A stretch of DNA of 64,000 nt from Bathymodiolus brooksi (lineage: Eukaryota > Mollusca > Bivalvia > Mytilida > Modiolidae), in NCBI GenBank assembly GCA_963680875.1, contig OY804579.1, positions 33,775,804-33,839,803 on the forward strand. Reading direction: 5' to 3'. Positions 45,190-54,100 of this stretch are shown here, in pieces. Every line of letters starts with the position of its first letter. Position 1 is the stretch's first letter. The notes under the pieces are model-generated. The model ran no database searches. It saw only the letters and a program-made list of their open reading frames with translations, and was not told the DNA's origin. The translations under genes and the position numbers were made by a program.

Positions 45190-45299
45190 CTGCATAAGTT
45201 TGAGAAGGGCAGACAACTGTGCAATATATATATCTACTTCCTGGTCCATGTTCTCTAAAATATCATTATAGGATCCTTGTCTTCTGTGACCTTTGGTTG
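45190..45299 (-). CDS. Internal exon of an unidentified repeat-protein gene
   Basis: On the minus strand a good acceptor (TTTGTTTAATTTCAG) ends at 45300. A 110 bp open segment follows, then CAG before the donor GTACAT at 45189-45184. The exon starts with 2 nt completing a codon and ends on a codon boundary. The 36 full codons begin TKGHRRQGSYNDILENMD and end AQLSALLKLMQ, a basic start followed by a helix-like acidic and leucine-rich stretch. The phase matches the preceding exon: one leftover T plus CA makes Ser. The next exon must lie left of the window, because the downstream intron is occupied by the 65 bp array for more than 45 kb. I cannot name the protein. The gene model is inferred from splice signals and phase only. 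If the intron were retained the frame would stay open into the array, to about 44662. Confidence 0.75.
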
Positions 45300-45660
45300 C
45301 TGAAATTAAACAAAATATCTTTATAACATCCTTGATTAATTACCACTGATTTTTCAAAGTCGAGAATTAAAACAGCCAGATAAATACTTGTAAATGAATA
45401 CAATGGGACAATGTGACCATTAAGTTAATATAACATGAAAATCTGGTCGGGAGGGTGTTAACTTGGCTGTTTACAGCAAGTGACCAGTAAGGCAAATTTA
45501 ACTGTACTTCATTGGTTGAGCCACATAGTCCATGATTATCAGCTCCCCATAAATAATAAGTATTTCATAGTACAAAATGTAAATAATAAATTCATTTCAG
45601 AAATAAAATTATAATTTTCTATTGGATACAAGACAAACTGAAATAAACATGCATACTTAC
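45300..45660 (-). other. Short intron between the repeat exon and the 110 bp exon
   Basis: 361 bp of AT-rich sequence bounded on the minus strand by the donor GTAAGTATGC at its start (45660) and the acceptor TTTAATTTCAG at its end (45300). It interrupts a codon after its first base. No open reading frame or repeat stands out in it. Confidence 0.7.
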
Positions 45661-46712
45661 AGCTACAACCAGTTTTATACTCACCAGGATCAAATGGTGT
45701 TTGTAATAGAGCTATCTGAGCCTTCTTTTTAAACTTACCAGGATCAAATGGTGATTGTAATATAGCTGTCTGAGCCTTCTTTTTATACTCACCAGGATGA
45801 AATGGTGATTGTAATATAGCTGTCTGAGCCTTCTTTTTATACTCACCAGGATCAAATGGTGATTGTAATAGAGCTGTCTGGGCCTTCTTTTTATACTTAC
45901 CAGGATCAAATGGTGATTGTAATAGAGCTGTCTGAGCCTTCTTTTTATATTCACCAGGATCAAATGATGATTGTAATACAGCTGTCTGAACCTTCTTGTT
46001 ATACTCACCAGGATCAAATAGTGATTGTAATAGAGCTGTCTGAGCCTTCTTTTTATACTCACCAGGATCAAATGGTGATTGTAATATAGCTGTCTGAGCC
46101 TTCTTTTTATACTCACCAGGATCAAATGATGATTGTAATAGAGCTGTCTGGGCCTTCTTTTTATACTCACCAGGATCAAATGGTGATTGTAATAGAGCTG
46201 TCTGGGCCTTCTTTTTATACTCACCAGGATCAAATGATGATTGTAAAATAGCTGTCTGAGCCTTCTTTTTATACTCACCAGGATCAAATGGTGATTGTAA
46301 TAGAGCTGTCTGGGCCTTCTTTTTATACTTACCAGGATCAAATGGTGATTGTAATAGAGCTGTCTGGGCCTTCTTTTTATACTCACCAGGATCAAATGAT
46401 GATTGTAATAGAGCTGTCTGGGCCTTCTTTTTATACTCACCAGGATCAAATGGTGATTGTAATATAGCTGTCTGGGCCTTCTTTTTATACTCACCAGGAT
46501 CAAATGATGATTGTAAAATAGCTGTCTGAGCCTTCTTTTTATACTCACCAGGATCAAATGATGATTGTAATAGAGCTGTCTGAACCTTCTTGTTATACTT
46601 ACCAGGATCAAATGATGATTGTAATATAGCTGTCTGGGCCTTCTTTTTATACTCACCAGGATCAAATGGTGATTGTAATAGAGCTGTCTGCGCCTTCTTT
46701 TTAAGATGATAT
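45661..46712 (-). CDS. Large exon encoding 19 tandem 18-residue repeats
   Basis: The exon is 1052 bp: 1 nt, then 350 uninterrupted codons, then 1 nt. It starts after an acceptor TTCTTTATTTTAAAG with a branch-like CTGAT about 20 nt upstream, and ends at AGCT before GTAAGTATGC. It opens with YHLKKKAQTALLQSPF, continues as repeats of consensus DPGEYKKKAQTALLQSPF, and leaves the array as DPGEYKTGCS. Differences between units are mostly mild: Glu/Lys at position 4, Leu/Ile/Val at 13, Pro/Ser/Leu at 17, Ala/Val at 9, Lys/Asn at 6. Silent changes include GCT/GCC for Ala and GAG/GAA for Glu. The units are amphipathic with a Pro-Gly turn, so a helix-turn repeat is plausible. I do not recognise the family. 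The start phase (1 nt) fits the upstream exon's 2 nt remainder, and the only AG nearby that fits is this one. The frame has no Met within the repeats, so simple ATG-based gene finding would miss it. Confidence 0.8.
45683..46657 (-). promoter_or_regulatory. Consensus 5' splice sites repeated in every coding repeat unit
   Basis: On the sense (minus) strand each unit contains CCTG followed by GTGAGT or a variant. I count 14 copies of GTGAGT, 4 of GTAAGT (the units with ACCAGG at 45737, 45899, 46331 and 46601) and one weaker GTGAAT (45953). Cutting after CCTG leaves 1 nt of a codon, the same phase as the exon's outer donor at 45660, so use of any of them would still join in frame to the exon at 45299. 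Sequence alone cannot show whether they are used. The innermost one (exon end 45685) is about as good as the outer donor. Confidence 0.5.
45683..46711 (-). repeat. Coding 54 bp tandem array, 19 units in strict register
   Basis: The plus-strand hexamer ACCAGG occurs at 45683 and then every 54 bp exactly through 46655, 19 times with no insertion or deletion. Only base substitutions separate the units. 54 bp equals 18 codons, so one frame holds throughout. The neighbouring 65 bp and 95 bp arrays, in contrast, show many size variants. This register is the main evidence that the array is translated. Confidence 0.95.
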
Positions 46713-47101
46713 CTTTAAAATAAAGAAATATCAGCTGATCATTACTGTACGTACTAATTTACTAAATGAATCATTTTGTTTTCAATCTATGTAATTTTAT
46801 TAATGTTTTGAAACAACAAAGACACACATTTTTATTGATGAAGTGTTATCATTTTTATTGCAGCAATATAATCAATGTCAATTGACAAGGAACACAGTAA
46901 ACCTGTTTTATAGTTAGCCTCAAATATAACTAGGAAACCACTTCATTATCAGTATCAAATGACTAGGAGATCTGTTATAAAGTCTTCTGGTCACCATGCT
47001 GTCATGTAGAGCAGAGGCTGAGACAAGTACTGATTTAACAGGTACCATAAATCTACATTCTAATGTAGTTGCTTAATATTCCTGGTTTGTGATTGGACAA
47101 T

Positions 47102-47480
47102 GCTGTAATTTTCAAGCCAGGTATCAATTCCAAGGTTGAAATATCATGAGATATTTTTAGAATTTTATCCGATTACCGCTTACGTCATCTTGTCAATAAT
47201 GTGGCAATACACATCTATACACATGATTACATTAGAATGGAGATAACTGTATTGAATTTGAAAATTTCACGGCATTAACTGACGATTTAATGGTGTAATT
47301 TTCACAGTATCATTTCCACGGTTCATATAGCATGAGATATTTTTAGAATTTTAGCTGATTACCGCTTACGTCATCTTGTCAATAATGTGGCAATACACAT
47401 CTATATACATGATTACATTAGAATGGAGATAACTGTATTGTATTTGAAAATTTCACGGCATCAATTGTCATTTTAATGGT
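47102..47480. repeat. Direct duplication of about 190 bp
   Basis: Two adjacent copies begin near TGTAATTTTC at 47104 and 47294 and run through CATGAGATATTTTTAGAATT, CGCTTACGTCATCTTGTC and GGAGATAACTGTATTG to TTTGAAAATTTCACGGCAT. They differ by scattered substitutions and a small indel (offset 190 falling to 186). Non-coding. Confidence 0.85.
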
Positions 47481-47593
47481 CGCAAATATCCATTTACTGA
47501 CTCCGCTATCGGTGTCGCCAGTAAACTAAATTTGCCACCATCAAATCTCCAACTGATGCCATGAAATTTTCAAATACAATACAGTTATCTCCT
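47425..47593. repeat. Small foldback formed by the end of the duplicated unit
   Basis: GGAGATAACTGTATTGTATT and the following TTGAAAATTTCACGGCAT in the right copy of the direct duplication are matched in reverse complement at 47554-47593 (ATGCCATGAAATTTTCAA, then ATACAATACAGTTATCTCC). This leaves a loop of roughly 90 bp. The structure abuts the next inverted-repeat element on its right side. Confidence 0.8.
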
Positions 47594-48075
47594 AAATCTT
47601 TTCCAGAGTTATCAATCCTTACACTCCCTTCCTCTCTGTCAACGTCTAAAACATAGTCCTGTTTTTCCATGTGAGCAAAAGATCACATGATCTGTCATAT
47701 GTACAAAATGGTAGACAAATGACAACGCAAGAGTTGACCCATGTTGACTGCTTTGTTTGTTTTGGAGAGCATTCTACAATGTGTAAACTATCAGGAAGGA
47801 AACTACAATCTGAAAACTTTATACTAAAGTTACAGTTGTTATTGAATGATAGCGGTGTGATATTTCGACCTAAAGACTGAAATCCAGAACGCATTATGCC
47901 TGAATATAGTGCAGCCACGATTTCATTCAAAATATTGTAAATGGAAAATGAAATCAAGTTAACCATGAATTTCCTCAGTTTATCTATCCCCTTTCATGCT
48001 TTTACAAGAATCTTGTAAAACTGAGACATTGACAGAGAGGAAGGGAGGGTAAGAACTGATAACTTTGTGGAAGAG
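47594..48075. mobile_element. Foldback/MITE-like element, copy A
   Basis: The left arm 47594-47643 (AGAGTTATCAATCCTTACAC, then CCTTCCTCTCTGTCAAC) pairs with the right arm 48028-48075, whose reverse complement reads AAAGTTATC, then CCCTCCCTTCCTCTCTGTCAA. The arms are about 80% similar by eye. The interior is not palindromic and holds a short open frame on the plus strand. The arm sequence is related to the element at 49371-49802 (both have CCAGAGTTRTC, CTCTGTCAAC and a TTTTACAAG palindrome), so the two belong to one family. No transposase is seen. Confidence 0.6.
47671..47880 (+). pseudogene. Possible gene fragment with one CxxC pair, inside foldback copy A
   Basis: The plus-strand frame is open from just after a TAA near 47647 to a TGA at 47878-47880. 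The first ATG would start MTTQELTHVDCFVCFGEHS, and the frame ends GVIFRPKD. The composition looks protein-like, with a single CFVC motif that could be half of a zinc-binding site. No second Cys pair follows before the stop, and no convincing splice site is visible at the end. It lies on the strand opposite to the host gene, between the arms of an inverted-repeat element. It could be a captured exon, a decayed coding remnant, or chance. I do not assign a function. Confidence 0.3.
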
Positions 48076-48409
48076 ATTGTAAAGAATGCACTCTTAAATT
48101 TTGTTTGGAATGGCTTACATGTCATTTGTTATGTTATTTTTTGTCATATTAATTTGACAGCTTTAACTTGTTTAACATTGCAGGATAAACACAATATACA
48201 TAATACCCTTTGAATATAAAATGTATTTGTACTCAGAGCTGAGAGGTGAGTAATGTTCAGCAAGCCTTGCATTTCTACATGTTCCTAAGCCTCATAGTCA
48301 AGGTATGAATAGTCTACATGTGTTAAATAGTGAAATATTGTAACTAAAAATCACAACACATCATCAATTTTGTGAGGGGACTTCATGGACATGATTGTAC
48401 CTGGATTTA

Positions 48410-48600
48410 CATTATCTAAGCAATCAGTGCCTATCACCACTTAAGTCTTAAGTACAATTCCCACTCATGGTAAAGTGTACTTGATACAACTCTTTGTGAT
48501 TGTAAGTGACTTGCATCAGGTGGGTATGTTTTTTTCCAGGTACTCTTGTTTCTTGCCACAATAAATCAAGTATTATTGATAATCCCATTAACCCAAAACC
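48410..48600 (+). repeat. Possible degenerate SINE-like fragment
   Basis: The stretch includes AAGTACAATTCCCACTCATGG, which loosely resembles a tRNA-type B box. It is followed by GTGATTGTAAGTGACTTGC and TTTTTTTCCAGGTACTC, wording I associate with dispersed repeats in mollusc genomes. I see no clear A box, tail or target-site duplication, so the call is weak. Confidence 0.25.
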
Positions 48601-48700
48601 AAAACCCTAAATTTGAGACAGAATTTTATTATAGCTTAAAATGTAGATTCTAATATGACGTCCTTCAAACGCTTTGAGTCCAAACCCGTGGTAAAAATAT

Positions 48701-48851
48701 AGAATCTTTCTTTGAGAGCAGTTGATTATCGTATTTCTACAGTCAAGTTAGTTATAAACTTTAAAATTTCGAGCCTCTGGCGAGAAATTTTAAAGCTTAA
48801 CTATCGAGACTGTAGAAATACGATAATCGACTGCTCACAAAGAAAGATTCT
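48701..48851. repeat. Long imperfect hairpin of about 151 bp
   Basis: AGAATCTTTCTTTGAGAGCA at 48701 is matched in reverse by TGCTCACAAAGAAAGATTCT ending at 48851. The stem continues inwards through ATCGTATTTCTACAGTC paired with GACTGTAGAAATACGAT, and AAATTTCG paired with CGAGAAATTT. The loop is only about 10 bp (AGCCTCTGG). A typical foldback or MITE remnant; non-coding. Confidence 0.85.
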
Positions 48852-48852
48852 G

Positions 48853-49169
48853 TTTCTCTAATTCTTTAATACGTCAATTATTTCATTTTAGAAATATAGC
48901 ACTTTAAATACCCCGTGGGGAACCCATCACATTCCATTTGATGACGTATTTTAGTGTTGATATTAATACGTCATTCATAACGATGTTGCTTGTTAAAGAA
49001 AACAAAATATTGAAATGACACTGTTTTTCATTTGAAGTAAACAATAGTTAATAACAAATTACAATTGAAGAAAGTATTTGAAAGGCACTAAAATACTAAT
49101 AGTCCGTGATGGAACAAATTTTTCTCTCACCAGTAAAAAACACGAAGAACAGCCAAAGAATTAGAGAAA
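48853..49169. repeat. Segment bounded by 15 bp perfect inverted repeats
   Basis: TTTCTCTAATTCTTT at 48853-48867 is repeated as its exact reverse complement AAAGAATTAGAGAAA at 49155-49169. The left copy directly abuts the hairpin at 48701-48851. The 317 bp segment may be a separate small element or part of a larger one. The interior shows no convincing gene. Confidence 0.5.
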
Positions 49170-49370
49170 TAATATTAATGTATGACCGATTATGTCATAG
49201 ATAGACGTGGTCTGTGCTTTATAAGCGGCTGTTCCATGACACTCCCCTGTAAAAGGTACACAATGATAAGTATGCAATACACAAAATAAATAAACATTTG
49301 TGTATTGGAAAACAGACAGGAAATATAAACCCACATCCTTTGCGAAGATCCCGACTAACATATAGTATTC

Positions 49371-49802
49371 CATTCTCTATCCAGAGTTGTCGTTCCTGCT
49401 ACGCTACACTCCATCTCTGTCAACACTCATTTTACAAGATTTTTGTAAAATTTAGAAACAGTAAAAACATGTACTTAAAATTGTTTTAATTATTGTAAAT
49501 ATCAATAAAGATGAAAATTAATCACTCATTTCTCTCTTAAAAATGATTTGTGATCGTTTTTAACTTTTTAATTTTTACCTCCGCAAAATAATTCTCCAAG
49601 AAATGAGGGGGAAATCATTTTTAAGAGAGAATTGATTTGAAATGAGTGATTTATTTTCATCTTTATTGATATTTACAATAATTAAAACAATTTTTAGTAC
49701 ATTTTTTTTTACTGTTTCTAAATTTTACAAAAATCTTGTAAAATGAGCGTTGACAGAGATGTTGTGTAGCGTAGCAGGAACGACAACTCTGGATAGAGAA
49801 TG
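49371..49802. mobile_element. Foldback/MITE-like element, copy B (nearly full palindrome)
   Basis: The ends are perfect inverted repeats: CATTCTCTATCCAGAGTTGT at 49371 against ACAACTCTGGATAGAGAATG ending at 49802. They are followed by CGTTCCTGCTACGCTACAC, CTCTGTCAAC, TTTTACAAGATTTTTGTAAA and ATATTTACAATAATT-type blocks in mirrored order. Arms of about 185 bp flank a loop at about 49557-49610. Short open frames here (about 60-70 codons) are artefacts of the palindrome. It shares arm motifs with copy A at 47594-48075. Confidence 0.8.
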
Positions 49803-50274
49803 ATAGCATTCTTGCATATCCCTGGGCCTAAAAATCACACAAATTAAAATTCCGCGAAATGTTGTTGACAATTTTGGCACGTAAGCAACATGACGTCATA
49901 TGAAGACTTCCAGTTTAGAACATAAAGATCCTGACGTTTTTTGGTTTTGTGTACGCCTCCTTGTCGAAGTGGAATTTGTAGTATTTTCCCTTTCTTTTGA
50001 ATTGATGTTCATGAATGACAACATTTAGTAATCTCAAAACATATCTGTCATCGGCATGAAACACCTTTTCGGTTGTTATTTCAAACATCTTTGAAAAAAA
50101 CCGGAATAGTATTGTAACATTTCAGTCAGGTCATTTAACGGAACAGCCAAAAACAATGGATGACCTAGGCTGCTTCGATTTGAAAATGTTCCGTAATTGT
50201 CCTATTAGAATCGAAATAATTACTGGTTATAATTATTTCTTAATTATATTAGAAATTTAATATAAAAAACTTAC

Positions 50275-50333
50275 CCTATCTTCAGTTTATTTTTTCTTAC
50301 TGGGGTCTCTTTTGATCTACTAAATTTGGCAGT
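50275..50333 (-). CDS. Small internal exon upstream of the repeat exon
   Basis: On the minus strand a strong acceptor (CATATTTTTTTTGTCAG, ending at 50334) precedes 59 bp ending in ATAGG before the donor GTAAGTTTTTT. Only one frame is open: it reads TAKFSRSKETPVRKNKLKI and leaves GG. The other two frames have a stop within the exon. GG plus the first A of the repeat exon makes Gly, so the phase matches. The peptide is strongly basic (11 codons separate it from neither a signal nor a membrane segment), and no Met or signal peptide is present, so this is not the first coding exon. Upstream exons are not visible before the 95 bp array begins at 51249 and probably lie beyond 64000. Confidence 0.7.
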
Positions 50334-50649
50334 CTGACAAAAAAAATATGACAATAAATATCAATTATGACAAAAATAGAATACACAGTACATATGTATA
50401 ATAAATTGTTAGTAAATATAGATAAAAACACAGTTTATTTAAAAAAGAAGCTAAGGTTATTTACTTAAATATCAATTATTTGATTTTAACATTAACATTT
50501 TGATGAGAAATTGTTCATTGAATCAATCACAAATATCTCTACCCCAAAATAACATGGGGTTAAAGTGTAAAATTCCCCATTATCTATCTAATCTACACTA
50601 AAACAGCATGTTATGGCAGTTCATTTTAATGAAATCCTAACAAAAAAAA

Positions 50650-51150
50650 TGGAAAAGTGAACAAGGACATAACTCAGCAACCGTAAAAAAAAGCATAATA
50701 GTCAAAATTAAATAAGTCCTATGTATTGTGGTAAAAAACATTGTGTAAAAATTTCAAAATAATTTTTTTTAGCCAAGGGAAACCACAGATTTGCCATTTT
50801 TCAATTATTTAAAAGGCACAATGGAACCAATAGTGGACTATTTTAAGAACACAATTACAATATGTGTATTGATGTCAAAGACAATGTGTCAACATTTTCA
50901 AATATATGGCCAAGAAAAATTAACTTTGGGTACATTTACGACAAAATTACCATTTTGCAGTTAATTAAAGATGTATACCTCTGAAACCATAAAAGGAACA
51001 ATAACCAACTTCAAACTTCATCTGTGTATTGTGGTTAAAAACAATTTTTTTTAAATTCATTTTAATTTCTTAAAGGGAACTTAAAGTATATAAAGAAAAT
51101 CTGTGAAATTGGTATTTTTCCTCAAATCAAAGTATATAATTCAAATGATT
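50650..51150. repeat. Three diverged tandem copies of a roughly 150 bp repeat
   Basis: The motif TGTATTGTGG or a variant occurs near 50722, 50864 and 51025 (spacing about 142 and 161 bp). Each time it is preceded by an AACCATAAAAGGAACAATA-like stretch and followed by AAAAACA and TTTCAAAAT-like stretches. The copies are old, with many substitutions and indels. Non-coding and AT-rich. Confidence 0.55.
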
Positions 51151-54100
51151 TTGAGCAGAAACCAAATGCAGAACAAACGGTGATTAGAAGACAGAGGTCA
51201 AACTTAATACCCAGGAAGCCTATGTAGCATGATCGTAATTATGAATGTACAACTTATGACCAGTAAAACAGGGTAAAGATTCAACATGTCTAAATAGATA
51301 TGACTTACAGGAGCAGGAGAATGTTGACCTACGTGTTGTGTACAAAACTTATGACCTGTAAGACAGGGTATAGATTCAACATGTCTAAATAGATATGACT
51401 TACAGGAGCAGGAGAATGTTGACCTACGTGTTGTATACAAAACTTATGACCAGTAAGACAGGGTATAGATTCAACATGTCTAAATAGATATGACTTACAG
51501 GAGCAGGAGAATGTTGACCTACATGTTGTATACAAAACTTATGACCAGTAAGACAGGGTATAGATTCAACATGTCTACATAGATATCACTTACAGGAGCA
51601 GGAAAATGTTGACCTACATGTTGTATACAAAACTTATGAACAGTAAAACAGGGTATAGATTCAACATGTCTACATATATATGACTTACAGGAGCAGGAGA
51701 ATGTTGACATACATGTTGCATACAAAACGTATGACCAGTAAGACAGGGTATAGATTCAACATGTCTACATAGATATGACTTACAGGAACAGGAGAATGTT
51801 GACCTACGTGTTGTATACAAAACTTATGACCAGTAAAACAGGGTATAGATTCAACATGTCTACATAGATATGACTTACAGGAGCAGGAGAATGTTGACCT
51901 ATGTGTTGTATACAAAACTTATGACCAGTAAGACAAGGTAAAGATTCAACATGTCTACATAGATATGACTTACAGGAGCAGGAGAATGTTGACCTACGTA
52001 TTGTATACAAAACTTATGACCAGTAAGACAGGGCATAGATTCAACATGTCTACAAAGATATGACTTACAGGAGCAGGAGAATGATGACCTACATGTTGCA
52101 TACAAAACTTATGACCAGTATGACAGGGTATAGATTCAACATGTCTACATAGATATGACTTATAGGAGCAGGAGAATGTTGACCTACATGTTGTATACAA
52201 AACTTATGACCAGTAAAACAGGGTAAAGATTCAACATGTCTACATAGATATGACTTACAGGAGCAGTAGAATGTTGACCTACATGTTGTATACAAAACTT
52301 ATGACCCGTAAGACAGGGTAAAGATTCAACATGTCTACATAGATATGACTTACAGGAGCAGGAGAATGTTGACCTACGTGTTGTATACAAAACTTATGAA
52401 CAGTAAAACAGGGTAAAGATTCAACATGTCTAAATAGATATGACTTACAGGAGCAGGAGAATGTTGACCTACGTGTTGTATACAAAACTTATGACCAGTA
52501 AAACAGGGTAAAGATTCAACATGTCTACATAGATATGACTTACAGGAGCAGGAGAATGTTGACCTACGTGTTGTATACAAAACTTATGACCAGTAAGACA
52601 GGGTAAAGATTCAACATGTCTACATAGATATGACTTACAGGAGCAGGAGAATGTTGACCTACGTGTTGTATACAAAACTTATGAACAGTAAAACAGGGTA
52701 AAGATTCAACATGTCTAAATAGATATGACTTACAGGAGCAGGAGAATGTTGACCTACGTGTTGTATACAAAACTTATGACCAGTAAAACAGGGTAAAGAT
52801 TCAACATGTCTACATAGATATGACTTACAGGAGCAGGAGAATGTTGACCTACGTGTTGTATACAAAACTTATGACCAGTAAGACAGGGTAAAGATTCAAC
52901 ATGTCTACATAGATATGACTTACAGGAGCAGGAGAATGTTGACCTACGTGTTGTATACAAAACTTATGAACAGTAAAACAGGGTATAGATTCATAATGTC
53001 TACATAGATATGACTTACAGGAGCAGGAGAATGTTGACCTATGTGTTGTATACAAAACATATGACCAGTAAGACAGGGTATAGATTCAACATGTCTAAAT
53101 AGATATGACTTACAGGAGCAGGAGAATGTTGACCTACGTGTTGTATACAAAACTTATGACCAGTAAGACAGGGTATAGATTCAACATGTCTAAATAGATA
53201 TGACTTACAGGAGCAGGAGAATGTTGACCTATGTGTTGTATACAAAACTTATGACCAGTAAGACAGGGTATAGATTCAACATGTCTACATAGATATGACT
53301 TACAGGAGCAGGAGAATGTTGACCTACATGTTGTATACAAAACTTATCACCAGTAAGACAGGGTAAAGATTCAACATGTCTACATAGATATGACTTACAG
53401 GAGCAGGAGAATGTTGACCTACATGTTGTATACAAAACATATGACCAGTAAAACAGGGTAAAGATTCAACATGTCTAAATAGATATGACTTACAGGAGCA
53501 AGAGAATGTTGACCTACATGTTGTATACAAAACTTATGAACAGTAAAACAGGGTATAGATTCAACATGTCTAAATAGATATGACTTACAGGAGCAGGAGA
53601 ATGTTGACCTACGTGTTGTATACAAAACTCATGACCAGTAAGACAGGGTAAAGATTCAACATGTCTACATAGATATGACTTACAGGAGCAGGAGAATGTT
53701 GACCTACGTGTTGTATACAAAACATATGACCAGTAAAACAGGGTAAAGATTCAACATGTCTAAATAGATATGACTTACAGGAGCAAGAGAATGTTGACCT
53801 ACGTGTTGTATACAAAACTTATGAACAGTAAAACAGGGTATAGATTCAACATGTCTAAATAGATATGACTTACAGGAGCAGGAGAATGTTGACCTACATG
53901 TTGTATACAAAACTTATGACCAGTAAGACAGGGCATAAATTCAACATGTCTACATAGATATGACTTACAGGAGCAGGAGAATGTTGACCTACATGTTGTA
54001 TACAAAACTTATGACCAGTAAGACAGGGTATAGATTCCACATGTCTAAATAGATATGACTTACAGGAGCAGGAGAATGTTGACCTATGTGTTGTATACAA

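Larger units (their letters stand above)
46713..50274 (-). other. 3.56 kb intron rich in inverted repeats
   Basis: On the minus strand this intron runs from the donor GTAAGTTTTTT (50274) to the acceptor TATTTTAAAG (46713). It is AT-rich and carries the direct duplication at 47102-47480 and the foldback structures at 47425-47593, 47594-48075, 48701-48851 and 49371-49802, listed separately. In 46713-47100, in 48080-48400 and in 49803-50274 I see no gene and no clear repeat. Confidence 0.65.

Noticed and set aside
45856..46089. A 77-codon plus-strand frame in the 54 bp array
   Set aside because: It is short, antisense to the phase-supported exon, and simply reflects the repeat period.
45712..46665. 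A 317-codon minus-strand open frame with repeat ILVSIKRRPRQLYYNHHL
   Set aside because: It overlaps the repeat exon in another frame. Any 54 bp repeat gives constant frames. Only the DPGEYKKK frame matches the splice phases of both neighbouring exons.
46712..46740. Alternative acceptor after CTTAAAAAG for the repeat exon
   Set aside because: It would start in the wrong phase for the 2 nt remainder of the upstream exon and lacks a pyrimidine tract.
47646..47966. A 106-codon minus-strand frame across foldback copy A
   Set aside because: It is antisense to the CxxC-containing frame, spans the element interior, and shows no domain or splice-phase link to the host gene.
49161..49489. Two short open frames (70 codons minus, 63 codons plus) overlapping foldback copy B
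   Set aside because: They run into palindromic arm sequence, lack protein-like features and have no supporting splice sites.
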